NCBI GenBank assembly: GCA_910577935.1
Contig: CAJTOT010000004.1
Span: forward strand, 46,768-97,998
Origin: an uncultured Hungatella sp.
GTDB lineage: Bacteria > Bacillota > Clostridia > Lachnospirales > Lachnospiraceae
Direction of reading: 5' to 3'
Length of the DNA: 51,231 nucleotides
The notes under the pieces are model-generated. The model had not been told where the DNA came from. It ran no database searches and saw only the letters and a list, made by a program, of their open reading frames with translations. The stretch's first letter is position 1; every line of letters begins with the position of its first letter. This document shows, one piece after another, positions 41,577-49,536 of the stretch. The position numbers and the translations under genes were made by a program.

Positions 41577-42376
41577 AGGAAATCACCTCCCATGGAAGTC
41601 TGCACGTCTATAATCCGGTCATAGAACTCCTTTCTGTCCTCTCCCCTGCTGAGTCTGCACAGAATCTTTCCGTCGTTGAGCATATACACATCCTTGGCGT
41701 AGGAGGCGCAGAACGGGTCGTGAGTCACCATGAGGATGGTAGCCTGACCGCTGTCGTTGACCATCCTGAAGCACTCCAGAAGATCCCGCCCCGACTTGGA
41801 ATCAAGGGCCCCTGTGGGCTCGTCGGCGAAGATAATCTCCGGCTCCGTGATCAGGGCGCGGCAGGTGGCCCCCCGCTGCCTCTGTCCCCCCGACAGCTGG
41901 CAGGGGTATTTTTTCAAGTGCTCCTCTATCCCCAGGAGAGCGGCCAGGCGCTGCACCTTATCCACACACTCGCTCCCAGAAACGCCGCTTAAGGACAGAG
42001 GGAGAGCTATGTTGTCCTGGAGGGTCATGGTGTCCAGAAGATTGTACTCCTGGAACACGAAACCGATCTTGTCTCTCCTGAGCCTGGACAGCTCCTTGTT
42101 GGGCACCTTGGTTATATCCTGCCCGTCCAGAATCACCGTTCCCTGGGTGGGCTTGTCGATGGTGGAGAGAATATTCAAAAGGGTAGTCTTCCCCGAGCCC
42201 GACGGCCCCATGATGGCTATAAAATCATGGCGGCAGATGTCTAAATCAATGCCCTTCAGCACTCTGGTCTGGACTCCCTTTCCCCCGTAGGTTTTCACCA
42301 GATCCTTCACCACCGCCACATGGACTCTCCGTGCCGGGCCGGAAGCCATATTTTCTTTTTCCACATTATGATTCAT
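41567..42376 (-). CDS. BceA-type ABC transporter ATP-binding protein
   Basis: 269 residues. Walker A GPSGSGKTT, Q-loop VFQEYNLL, signature LSGGQRQR, Walker B IIFADEPTGALDS and the H-loop MVTHDP are all intact. The N-terminus carries about 20 extra residues before VKDLVKTYGG. In the signature segment GATCRALI replaces the more usual VAIARAL. It pairs with the permease at 39672-41576 to power antimicrobial-peptide resistance. GAGGAG precedes the ATG. A TATAAT on the minus strand (complement of 42445-42450) lacks a good -35 box, which fits activation by the neighbouring response regulator. Confidence 0.92.
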   Translation of the reverse strand: MNHNVEKENMASGPARRVHVAVVKDLVKTYGGKGVQTRVLKGIDLDICRHDFIAIMGPSGSGKTTLLNILSTIDKPTQGTVILDGQDITKVPNKELSRLRRDKIGFVFQEYNLLDTMTLQDNIALPLSLSGVSGSECVDKVQRLAALLGIEEHLKKYPCQLSGGQRQRGATCRALITEPEIIFADEPTGALDSKSGRDLLECFRMVNDSGQATILMVTHDPFCASYAKDVYMLNDGKILCRLSRGEDRKEFYDRIIDVQTSMGGDFLCQ

Positions 42377-42483
42377 AACTTGTCTCCTCGCGATTTCCTC
42401 ATTTCAGGTTTTTACAGATGAACATGAAGTCTGACTTCCTGTCCATTATAAAATAAATATTTCCGAAAATCCTTACATCCACA

Positions 42484-42524
42484 TTACAAAAGCGCCGGAC
42501 ACCCTATATGTGTCTGACGCTTTT
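42484..42524 (-). terminator. Terminator after the histidine kinase gene
   Basis: AAAAGCG-CGGACAC pairs with GTGTCTGACGCTTTT (42488 to 42524) with small mismatches, and the minus strand ends in CGCTTTTGT. The hairpin starts at the kinase stop codon and separates the regulator pair from the transporter pair, so the latter has its own promoter. Confidence 0.7.
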
Positions 42525-43530
42525 ATAATCTTGTACAAAATCTCACCCCAAACCTGCTATACTCCCCATACCGGCTCTCCACCGCAATCTGGTGCCCCAG
42601 CCTGTCTGCTATCTGAGAGACCATATAGAGCCCCATGCCTGTGGACTTATATTTCCCGTTGTGGTAATTGTTCCCCGTATATCCTTTCTCAAAAATTCTG
42701 CCTATATCCTGTTCCCTGATCCCCTGGCCGTGATCTTCCACATACAAAGTCACCGCCTCTTCCTGACTCTCCGCCCATATCCTGAGAACCGGCGCCTCTT
42801 GTCTCTGTGCCGTCCCGCTCCACCCCGGCTCTCTCCTCCCGTATTTTACGGCGTTGCCGATGAGCTGGTCCAGTATGTAGACCAGCCACTGGGGATCCGT
42901 ATAGACCTCCTCCTCCCCCGTCTTCACCGCAAGCTCAAATTTATGAGTGATAAGAAAAAACTGATTGTTTCGGACAGACATTTTCACACAGTCCCACAGA
43001 CGCACTTTCTTTATCTGAATATCCACCAGGGGGCTCTGAAGCCTGCATCCCATAAGCATGGAGCCCAGCTGCCGGTTCATCTTCTCCAGCTGCTCTCTCA
43101 TGCCTCTTCTTAAGTCCGGGTCCTGTATCTTCTCGTTCATCAGCAGCGCAGAGGCCAGGGGAAGCTTCAGTTCATGGCACCACTTTGCCACATAGTCCTG
43201 AAGATCCCTGTTTTCCTGAAAATGCCGTCTCACCTGCTGTTCCATCACCTGCACATCGTGCTCCGCCACGTCCCGGTTTTCAAAATCCTCCAGAACGCGG
43301 CATATAATCTCCTGTTGCGCCAGAAGCCCCTGTATCTCTTTTCTGGTCTTCCAAAATTTTCTGCAGTCCGCTGCCATCCACAGAAGTCCCGGAGCCAGAA
43401 TCAGCAGATCCAGATACAGGAGAAGCCCTGTCTGCCCGTCCTGTATAAAGAAAAAGAAATACAGGTGGAAAGCGGCAAAAACCGCCACACACGGAAGAAT
43501 CTGCCCCCCTCTTTTCCTGATATAGCTCAT
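42523..43530 (-). CDS. BceS-type intramembrane-sensing histidine kinase
   Basis: About 335 residues. Two N-terminal membrane spans with almost no loop between them (LPCVAVFAAFHLYFFFF and LLLYLDLLILAPGLLWMA) are the hallmark of kinases that sense through a BceB-type transporter. The H box is KWCHELKLPL, the N box DQLIGNAVKYG and the G box DHGQGIREQDIGRIFEKGYTG. The frame runs up to 43659, but ATG 43530 (MSYIRKRGG) overlaps the regulator stop as ATGA and gives the family start. It should phosphorylate the regulator at 43527-44195. Confidence 0.92.
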   Translation of the reverse strand: MSYIRKRGGQILPCVAVFAAFHLYFFFFIQDGQTGLLLYLDLLILAPGLLWMAADCRKFWKTRKEIQGLLAQQEIICRVLEDFENRDVAEHDVQVMEQQVRRHFQENRDLQDYVAKWCHELKLPLASALLMNEKIQDPDLRRGMREQLEKMNRQLGSMLMGCRLQSPLVDIQIKKVRLWDCVKMSVRNNQFFLITHKFELAVKTGEEEVYTDPQWLVYILDQLIGNAVKYGRREPGWSGTAQRQEAPVLRIWAESQEEAVTLYVEDHGQGIREQDIGRIFEKGYTGNNYHNGKYKSTGMGLYMVSQIADRLGHQIAVESRYGEYSRFGVRFCTRL

Positions 43531-44195
43531 AACAGATAATATCCCTGGCCTTTCCTGGTCCCTATAATCTCCTGGCCGCACTGGGTCCGGAGCCGGCTTC
43601 TCAATCTGCTGACCAAGGTGGTCAGGGTTCCGTCGGACACGTACTCGTCGGTCTCCCACAGGACCATCATCAAGTCCTCCCTGGACACCACGTCAGGCCG
43701 CTCCTCCGCCAGCTTCGCAAACACCATCCGCTCTGATTTGGTCAGGCTGATCTCTCGGTCTCCCTGGTAGAAAGTCTGCTGATTCCAGTCAAAATGCAGA
43801 TCCCCACCCAGAAAAATCTGCTCTTTCACCTTGTATTCGTAAGCCCGCCTCAGCATGGCCTGGATCTTGGCCTTCAAAAGCTCCAGATGAAAAGGCTTCT
43901 CCACATAGTCGTCCCCACCCTGGGCCATGGCCATAATCTTGTCACCGTCTCCGCCCCGGCTGCTGATGTAGAGCACAGGCGCCTTGGAAATCTGGCGTAT
44001 TTTTGCGCACCAGTAAAAGCCGTCATAAAACGGCAGATTGATATCCATCAGCACCAGCTGAGGCCTGGAACGGATAAATTCTTCTAAAAGATTGTCAAAC
44101 TCCGCGGCGATCACCGTGTCGTAACCCCAGCGGACGAGGGCGGAGGATATCTCCCCCGCCAGTGTATGGTCGTCTTCTATGATCAGGATTTTCAT
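43527..44195 (-). CDS. BceR-type response regulator (OmpR/PhoB family)
   Basis: 222 residues. The receiver domain has the acidic pair IIEDDHT, the phospho-acceptor Asp in LVLMDINLPFYDG, Ser in YISSRG and Lys in VEKPFH. The C-terminal winged helix (LTKSERMVFAKLAEE, TLTTLVSRLRSRL) binds DNA. It should activate the bceAB-like promoter in the gap 42377-42483 when peptide antibiotics are sensed. AAGGAA precedes the ATG. It is the first gene of the regulator-kinase pair. Confidence 0.92.
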   Translation of the reverse strand: MKILIIEDDHTLAGEISSALVRWGYDTVIAAEFDNLLEEFIRSRPQLVLMDINLPFYDGFYWCAKIRQISKAPVLYISSRGGDGDKIMAMAQGGDDYVEKPFHLELLKAKIQAMLRRAYEYKVKEQIFLGGDLHFDWNQQTFYQGDREISLTKSERMVFAKLAEERPDVVSREDLMMVLWETDEYVSDGTLTTLVSRLRSRLRTQCGQEIIGTRKGQGYYLL

Positions 44196-44217
44196 GCTGC
44201 TGTTCCTTATTCTATTT

Positions 44218-45222
44218 TTATATTTCGGGATATCGGTATCCGGAAGCAGCCATTCGGTTCTTCAGAACCGGCACAGTGATTCCAAGTCTCTTTGCTCCGC
44301 GCTCCGGGGATGTGTCACCATCCTGAACCATGGAATATATCTCAAGGGTCCTTCCTTCCTCTCTGCCTTCCTCTCTGCCTTCCTCTCTTCCCTCTTCTCT
44401 TCCTTTTTCTCTTCCCTCTTCTCTGAGTCTCTCTGATCTTAATTCCAAAATCTGTCCGCCCATAATCTCACCAAGCCTTTCCCTTGACGGATTGTCTCCG
44501 GGGATCACATAATCCGCGATCCTGCCAATCAGTTCCATCAAATCAACGTAAAGCGGCTCCCTGCCGTCCCGATCCTGCATGTTCAACAATCGGCTGTTTA
44601 TCTCCCTGTAATCATTTAACAGCCCTTCCATCTTCTTCTGGCTGGCGCCGTTGGATTTGAGGAAATGTTCATATCTCAAAATATGATACGGCAGCAGCAG
44701 CAGAAGCCTTTTTTCGAATATGCTGTTCACCGTGTAATCCTTCGCCATGATAACCGGGATGCGGTAGAGCACCGACTGGCCATCGGAAAAACGCACCCTG
44801 ACTTCATGATATTTCGGCATATCTTTATGATTCCGGATATACAGCACACAGGATTCCGGAAAATCAATCTCCGCTATGTCATCCCCTGACAGGGAAGAGC
44901 GCTCTATGGCAATGGCAAAATCGTACTCCATCATTCTCACCGCCATCCTGCCGTCTTTTTCGGACTGGCATTCAATATGGTAGATGTGCCCGCCGATTTT
45001 TATAATGGAGTCCGTAATTACCTTTCCGAATTTCTCATAGTGTTCGTTCCTCAGCTGTTCGAACTCCTGGTCCTCTGAATACTCTGTGCCGAACACTTCG
45101 TTGATCAGAGGAATGAGAAGGAACGGCATCTTCTGCGCGATTGTGCGAAAGACATCGTCAAAAATTGTACTGCTGCCAGCCCCCTTCACGGGCTGCAAAA
45201 TACCTGGCTCTTCTCGTTTCAT
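44218..45222 (-). CDS. Rpn-family recombination-promoting nuclease/putative transposase
   Basis: 334 residues, apparently intact. The N-terminal nuclease domain starts with STIFDDVFRTIAQKMPFLLIPLINEVFG, and the PD-(D/E)XK site is seen in ITDSIIKIGGHIYHIECQSEKD (Asp, then ExQ). The middle is helical and the last 90 residues carry GREEGREE repeats (five or more units around 265-290) and a short tail. Relatives such as E. coli RpnA cut DNA and raise recombination. GGAGGGGCGGGG precedes the ATG and a perfect promoter lies upstream. The repeat-bearing tail resembles the remnants at the left edge of the window, but the exact C-terminus differs. Confidence 0.85.
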   Translation of the reverse strand: MKREEPGILQPVKGAGSSTIFDDVFRTIAQKMPFLLIPLINEVFGTEYSEDQEFEQLRNEHYEKFGKVITDSIIKIGGHIYHIECQSEKDGRMAVRMMEYDFAIAIERSSLSGDDIAEIDFPESCVLYIRNHKDMPKYHEVRVRFSDGQSVLYRIPVIMAKDYTVNSIFEKRLLLLLPYHILRYEHFLKSNGASQKKMEGLLNDYREINSRLLNMQDRDGREPLYVDLMELIGRIADYVIPGDNPSRERLGEIMGGQILELRSERLREEGREKGREEGREEGREEGREEGRTLEIYSMVQDGDTSPERGAKRLGITVPVLKNRMAASGYRYPEI

Positions 45223-45242
45223 CCCCGCCCCTCCTTACCCAT

Positions 45243-45271
45243 ATTATATCTGTCGGTAAAATATTTGTCAA
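45243..45271 (-). promoter_or_regulatory. Consensus promoter of the Rpn nuclease gene
   Basis: On the minus strand TTGACA (complement of 45266-45271) and TATAAT (complement of 45243-45248) are exactly 17 bases apart, giving a leader of only about 15 bases before the ATG at 45222. Confidence 0.85.
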
Positions 45272-45289
45272 TGCGCCGGCAGAACCGGG

Positions 45290-45320
45290 GTTACTGTTCA
45301 CATGCTACCTGAACAGTAAC
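45290..45320. repeat. 31-base inverted repeat, short relative of the element at 19457
   Basis: GTTACTGTTCA (45290-45300) and TGAACAGTAAC (45310-45320) are perfect inverted copies around nine bases that include CATGC. The same termini bound the 134-base element at 19457-19590. It lies between two divergent promoters. Confidence 0.65.
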
Positions 45321-45359
45321 CAGAACCGCGCCTCGTGAACTGCCACACGCATCCTGATG

Positions 45360-45388
45360 TTGCATTTGCAGGCTTGTTCATCTATAAT
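45360..45388 (+). promoter_or_regulatory. Promoter of the 302-residue unknown gene
   Basis: TTGCAT (45360-45365) and TATAAT (45383-45388) with a 17-base spacer, 60 bases before the ATG at 45448. Confidence 0.75.
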
Positions 45389-45447
45389 AATTCTAGGGCT
45401 GTGCGCCAGCCCACGCCAAATCTATGTAAAAACAGGAGATGCTCAAT

Positions 45448-46356
45448 ATGTTTGGTTTATTTGAAAAGAAAAATCCTCAGGAACAGCTGGAAAAATGCCT
45501 TCAGAAAAAGGACTGGGACGGCCTGGCCCGGGCCTACTATGATCTTGGGACGGCCGCTATGGATAAAGGAGATCTGAACAAGGCTGTCTTGTGGCTGAAC
45601 AGGGCCGATACCGTCTACAGCGCAAGCGATCCGGTTTTCGAAAAGACAAGCAAAAACCGGCTGTTCCACAAGGAAATCGTAAGCGACTGTTCCGACCGCA
45701 TCGGAACCCTTGAGGAGGCCCCGCTGCTCTACAACCGCATCCCGGAAGAAATGGAGGAGAAAGGGGAGGACTTGAGCGATCCCCAGGTCCGGATGTGGGG
45801 GCTGCTGTCCATCGCCCGCCTGGTCACGCTGGGGGAACGTCTCGGCAGACTTCCCGGCTGTGAGGTTCTGGGCCGCCTGGGCTGGGCCGTGGATACCATG
45901 TTTAAGTCCTTCCTGGAACCCATCACCCTGGAAGAATACAACGGCCTGATGGACATCTGCAACGAACTCTATGACCTGGGAGATTCCCAGGCATTCTACG
46001 CCGGCGGTGAGATTGAGGTCCCCGGCGGCGCGCCCTTCCAGGTTTTCGACCTAAACGGAATGATGGGCGTGCACCTGGAACTCAACACTTATCTTGACAA
46101 TCATCTTCGTCTGTTAAGCGCTTTGAGCCAGAACCAGGAACCTCCTGCCGCAGAAGTCTCCATGGTGGGCTGCGTCCTGCTCCCCGATTACTACGTCCGC
46201 ATCGGAGCGGCGGATCTGGATGAGGTGCCTCAGATCAAGGCTGAACTGGAGCGCATTGAGAGCGACTATGATTTTGTCTGCTCCGGCGTCACCTGGGAGG
46301 AGGCAGCCCGGCGGGCGGAGGCGTACAAGGCGCTGGATATTCTCCAGAAACCGTAA
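45448..46356 (+). CDS. Protein of unknown function with TPR-like N-terminus
   Basis: 302 residues, no family recognised with confidence. The N-terminus (MFGLFEKKNPQEQLEKCLQKKDWDGLARAYYDLGTAAMDKGDLNKAVLWLNRA, read in parts) has the A/L/Y spacing of two tetratricopeptide helices pairs. The rest is mixed helix and strand without membrane spans or signal peptide, so it is probably cytoplasmic. CAGGAG sits nine bases before ATG 45448; an ATG nine bases upstream is too close to that site. A PH-like gene follows after 28 bases on the same strand, suggesting an operon. A role in protein interaction is likely but unproven. Confidence 0.7.
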   Translation: MFGLFEKKNPQEQLEKCLQKKDWDGLARAYYDLGTAAMDKGDLNKAVLWLNRADTVYSASDPVFEKTSKNRLFHKEIVSDCSDRIGTLEEAPLLYNRIPEEMEEKGEDLSDPQVRMWGLLSIARLVTLGERLGRLPGCEVLGRLGWAVDTMFKSFLEPITLEEYNGLMDICNELYDLGDSQAFYAGGEIEVPGGAPFQVFDLNGMMGVHLELNTYLDNHLRLLSALSQNQEPPAAEVSMVGCVLLPDYYVRIGAADLDEVPQIKAELERIESDYDFVCSGVTWEEAARRAEAYKALDILQKP

Positions 46357-46384
46357 AACACAGCCGAAAAGAAAGGGCAATTAT

Positions 46385-46804
46385 ATGACAGACAACTATT
46401 TATGGAAAGATAAAAAGCATCATCTGTGGTTTCCCATAAGTTTTACCACCTATTACATTGAAGACGACCGACTGATGATCAGAGAGGGGTTTTTCAACAC
46501 CACTTTAGACGAAACTCTCTTGTACCGCATCGTGGATCTGACCTTCCGCCAGACACTGGCAGGCAAGATCTTCGGCACTGGGGACATCATTCTGAAGACC
46601 AAGGTGGATGCCACCCCTGAGATCACTCTGAGGAATATCAAGCGGCCCATGGAGGTGCGCCGTCTTCTGTCTCAGACCATCGAGGAATGCCGTCAGTCCC
46701 GCAATGTGGTGGGCAAAGAATTCTACGGCGGCCCCAGCCACGAGCATGAGCATGTGGACGCGGACGACGACGGCTGCTGCGATATTGATCATCGCCCCAT
46801 GTAG
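46385..46804 (+). CDS. Small bacterial PH-like domain protein
   Basis: 139 residues. Strand-rich N-terminal 95 residues (WFPISFTTYYIEDDRLMIREG, TLLYRIVDLTFRQTL, TGDIILKTK) resemble a bacterial pleckstrin-homology domain of the YdbS/bPH2 kind, but with no membrane spans. The family pattern includes an Arg-Ile-Val-Asp step that is present. The tail is rich in His and Asp (HEHEHVDADDDGCCDIDH) and could bind metal. AAAGGG precedes the ATG. It lies 28 bases after the TPR-like gene and probably shares its transcript. Confidence 0.65.
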   Translation: MTDNYLWKDKKHHLWFPISFTTYYIEDDRLMIREGFFNTTLDETLLYRIVDLTFRQTLAGKIFGTGDIILKTKVDATPEITLRNIKRPMEVRRLLSQTIEECRQSRNVVGKEFYGGPSHEHEHVDADDDGCCDIDHRPM

Positions 46805-46944
46805 GGACAAGCATTTGCCCGCAGCCGTTCAGGCAGCAAGAAGGCGCCGGTCTGCGCCATAAAATCTGCTTTGCATTTTTAACACGATTATTATAATAAG
46901 CTGACACTTTAAAGTGTGTAAGCAAATTGAGGGAGAATCATTAT

Positions 46945-47973
46945 ATGGGACTTGAATTCATGAACATGCTGCCGTCCCCAGCCGAGATCCGGGAACAATT
47001 CCCGCTTCCTTCCGGGATGGCGGCCTTAAAAGAGACAAGGGATCAGGAGATTAAAGACGTGCTCACCGGAAAAAGCCATCGCTTTCTGGTGATCATCGGT
47101 CCCTGTTCCGCAGACAACGAGGATGCCATGCTGGACTATGCCAGCCGTCTGGTTCCCGTCCAGGAGAAGGTGAAGGAAAAGCTGATCATCATCCCCCGCG
47201 TCTACACCAACAAACCGCGGACCACGGGAGAGGGCTACAAGGGACTCCTCCACCAGCCCGACCCGGAGAAGCGCCCCAACATGTACGAGGGCCTCATCGC
47301 CATCCGCAAGATGCACATGCACGTGGTTCAGGAGACAGGACTGACCACCGCAGACGAGATGCTGTACCCGGAAAATTTAAGATATTTAGACGACCTGATG
47401 TCCTACATCGCCGTGGGCGCCCGCTCCGTGGAGAACCAGCAGCACCGCCTGGTGGCCAGCGGCTGCAACGTTCCCGTGGGCATGAAGAACCCCACCAGCG
47501 GAGACTTATCCGTCATGCTCAACTCTGTCGTGGCAGCTCAGGGGTCTCACGAGTTCATCTTCCGGGGCTGGGAGGTAAAGACTCCAGGCAACCCTCTGGC
47601 CCACACCATCCTTCGCGGGGCGGTCAACAAACACGGTCAGAACCTTCCCAACTACCACTATGAGGACCTGATCCTGCTCCACAGGCTCTACAAGGAACGG
47701 AATCTGACAAATCCCGCCTGCATCGTGGACGGCAACCACTCCAACTCCGGCAAGCAGTACTTTGAGCAGATTCGAATCGTGAAGGAAGTCCTCCACAGCC
47801 GCCGCCACAGCGAGGAAATAAAGGAGATGGTGAAGGGCGTCATGATCGAAAGCTACATCGAGCCCGGCAGCCAGAAGATCGGGGAACACTGCTACGGCAA
47901 GTCCATCACCGATCCATGTCTGGGATGGGCGGATTCCGAAAGACTGATTTATGAGATTGCGGAGGGATTATAG
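46945..47973 (+). CDS. aroF: 3-deoxy-7-phosphoheptulonate (DAHP) synthase, class I
   Basis: 342 residues of the class I-alpha type. It condenses phosphoenolpyruvate and erythrose 4-phosphate in the first step of aromatic amino acid synthesis. Motifs include IIGPCSADNEDA (metal/PEP Cys region), PRVYTNKPRTTGEGYKG, YIAVGARSVENQQHR, GMKNPTSGD and DGNHSNSGKQ. GAGGGAG lies nine bases before ATG 46945; an upstream in-frame TTG is less likely. The leader has a TATAAT at 46892-46897 and a small CACTTTAAAGTG palindrome. No T-box or other leader riboswitch could be recognised. The paralogue symbol (aroF, aroG or aroH) is arbitrary. Confidence 0.95.
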   Translation: MGLEFMNMLPSPAEIREQFPLPSGMAALKETRDQEIKDVLTGKSHRFLVIIGPCSADNEDAMLDYASRLVPVQEKVKEKLIIIPRVYTNKPRTTGEGYKGLLHQPDPEKRPNMYEGLIAIRKMHMHVVQETGLTTADEMLYPENLRYLDDLMSYIAVGARSVENQQHRLVASGCNVPVGMKNPTSGDLSVMLNSVVAAQGSHEFIFRGWEVKTPGNPLAHTILRGAVNKHGQNLPNYHYEDLILLHRLYKERNLTNPACIVDGNHSNSGKQYFEQIRIVKEVLHSRRHSEEIKEMVKGVMIESYIEPGSQKIGEHCYGKSITDPCLGWADSERLIYEIAEGL

Positions 47974-48073
47974 AGACTGTTTTTGAAAAGGACAGCGACC
48001 CGTTAGATATGGAAATATGCAAAGACTTTTAGAGGAACAGAGCTGAACCGCAGCAGCTCTGAGGCATAACACA

Positions 48074-48105
48074 AACACCCCGGGAGGCCAGCCCCCCGGG
48101 GTGTT
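48074..48105. terminator. Bidirectional hairpin between convergent genes
   Basis: AACACCCCGGG pairs with CCCGGGGTGTT around a ten-base loop. It lies about 100 bases after the DAHP synthase gene and about 55 bases after the small membrane-protein gene that comes from the other side, so it can serve both. T runs are weak on either strand. Confidence 0.6.
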
Positions 48106-48161
48106 AATTGTCTATTGATTTTCAATCGTTTTATTCATTTTGGCAGCTAACCTTATGATCC

Positions 48162-48386
48162 TCAGATCATATGGCGCGATTTCAGAATCCCCACAAGAAC
48201 CACCAAAATCAGCGCAATGACGCAGATGATGATAAAGCGGTCTACAGACTTGAGGGAGATGTCTGGCAGACGCTGGTAGATGCTCTCAAAAGCTGCTGCC
48301 GGCTTTCCGGTCTCTTCCGTTTTCTCCTGTGTGTCACTTGTTTCCCGGACATGCTCCTGCCGGAGTTCTCCGCCTGTCTCTTCCAT
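48162..48386 (-). CDS. Small single-pass membrane protein of the mgl operon
   Basis: 74 residues. A charged N-terminal part (MEETGGELRQEHV, ETSDTQEKTEETG) and an amphipathic stretch (FESIYQRLPDISLK) are followed by one hydrophobic C-terminal segment (IIICVIALILVVLVGIL) and the tail KSRHMI. This suggests a tail-anchored protein facing the cytoplasm. GGAGGTGA lies eight bases before the ATG, a near-perfect ribosome site, which is the main reason to accept the gene. It follows mglC by about 148 bases on the same strand and may belong to the galactose importer. No function is known to me. Confidence 0.6.
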   Translation of the reverse strand: MEETGGELRQEHVRETSDTQEKTEETGKPAAAFESIYQRLPDISLKSVDRFIIICVIALILVVLVGILKSRHMI

Positions 48387-48534
48387 ATTCTCTCACCTCC
48401 GGTTACTCTGCCTGCATTCTGTCTGCCGTCCGCCTTTTCTGACAGCTTCCTGCTGTCTCCTGTCCGCTTCCCGCTGCCTGTTGTTTCTCTCGTCTTCAAG
48501 CCGCCTTGCTGTCCGAATTACTGCTTCCGGAGAA

Positions 48535-49518
48535 TTACTTCTTCTGCAGATACTTCCTTAAGTCAAGGGCAACGGCGATGACGATGACAAGGCCCTGGGC
48601 GATGTAGGTGTATGCCGGGTCCACGCGGAGGAACTGGAGACAGATCTTCAGGATCTCGAACACCAGAACACCGATGAGGATTCCTCCTACACGTCCCACG
48701 CCGCCGTTGGCAGACACGCCGCCGATGGTACATGCCGCAATGGCCTCCAGCTCGTAGCCCTGTCCGGTGGCTGTGGAAGCGCCGCCGGCCTTGGCGCCTA
48801 CCAGGAAACCTGCCAGAGCATACATGCAGCCTGCCAGAATGTAGATGCGGATCAGAGATCCCTGGACATTGACGCCGGCAACCTGAGCCGCGTTCTCATT
48901 GCCGCCGATGGCGTACATATATTTGCCGTGGCGGGTCTTGTTGTACAGGAACAGGAAATAGACGCCTACTATCACAGCGAATATCATCAGGTAGGGGATA
49001 GGGCCTATGGAACCGCTGGCCACGGTCAGATAGCTCTTCTTGTATCCGCCCATAGGCTGGTTGTTGGTAATCAGAGAGCAGAGGCCGTAGATGATGGTCT
49101 GCATACCCAGTGTCGCGATAAAAGGAGGAACCTTCAGCATGGAGATGACAATACCGTTGACTGCTCCGAAAGCTCCCATGATGACCATAACGATCACCAG
49201 GGCCACCGGCCACGGAATATCCGGCAGCCAGGGCAGCATGCGGGCAGCATAGTCAAGGCTCTGGAGCATCATTGCCGAGAGACATGCCGCAAGACCTACC
49301 GCGCGTCCTGCCGAAAGGTCTGTTCCCTTGGTGATCAGACATCCGGACACGCCGCAGGCGATGATAAACCGGGGAGACACATTGACTACCAGGTTCTTAA
49401 AGTTGGTGGTCGTAAAGAAATTCTTGGTGGTAAAACCGGTTAAGATGGCCAGCAGCACGATCAGGATAATAATCGCGTTATTGGACATAAATTTTTTCAG
49501 ATCAAATGATTTTTGCAT
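48535..49518 (-). CDS. mglC: Galactose/methyl galactoside ABC transporter permease MglC
   Basis: 327 residues of the ribose/galactose type membrane subunit. About eight to ten spans start with NNAIIILIVLLAILTGF. Family landmarks are TKGTDLSAGRAVGLAACLSAM, MLKVPPFIATLGMQTIIYGL, YAIGGNENAAQVAGV and CTIGGVSANGGVGRVGGILIG. GAGGAGGGAG precedes the ATG. It forms the channel for galactose and methyl-galactosides in the cytoplasmic membrane with MglA. The TGYELEA segment and overall length agree with MglC more than RbsC. The gene is 18 bases after mglA. Confidence 0.92.
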   Translation of the reverse strand: MQKSFDLKKFMSNNAIIILIVLLAILTGFTTKNFFTTTNFKNLVVNVSPRFIIACGVSGCLITKGTDLSAGRAVGLAACLSAMMLQSLDYAARMLPWLPDIPWPVALVIVMVIMGAFGAVNGIVISMLKVPPFIATLGMQTIIYGLCSLITNNQPMGGYKKSYLTVASGSIGPIPYLMIFAVIVGVYFLFLYNKTRHGKYMYAIGGNENAAQVAGVNVQGSLIRIYILAGCMYALAGFLVGAKAGGASTATGQGYELEAIAACTIGGVSANGGVGRVGGILIGVLVFEILKICLQFLRVDPAYTYIAQGLVIVIAVALDLRKYLQKK

Positions 49519-49536
49519 GATAATGTTCTCCCTCCT

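Noticed and set aside
44370..44430. Short repeated CTTCCTCTCTGCC-like units considered as a CRISPR or satellite
   Set aside because: They are the in-frame GREE codon repeats of the Rpn gene, without spacers.
46805..46944. T-box or other riboswitch in front of the DAHP synthase gene
   Set aside because: Too short and no T-box motif or specifier stem could be found; only a small CACTTTAAAGTG palindrome.
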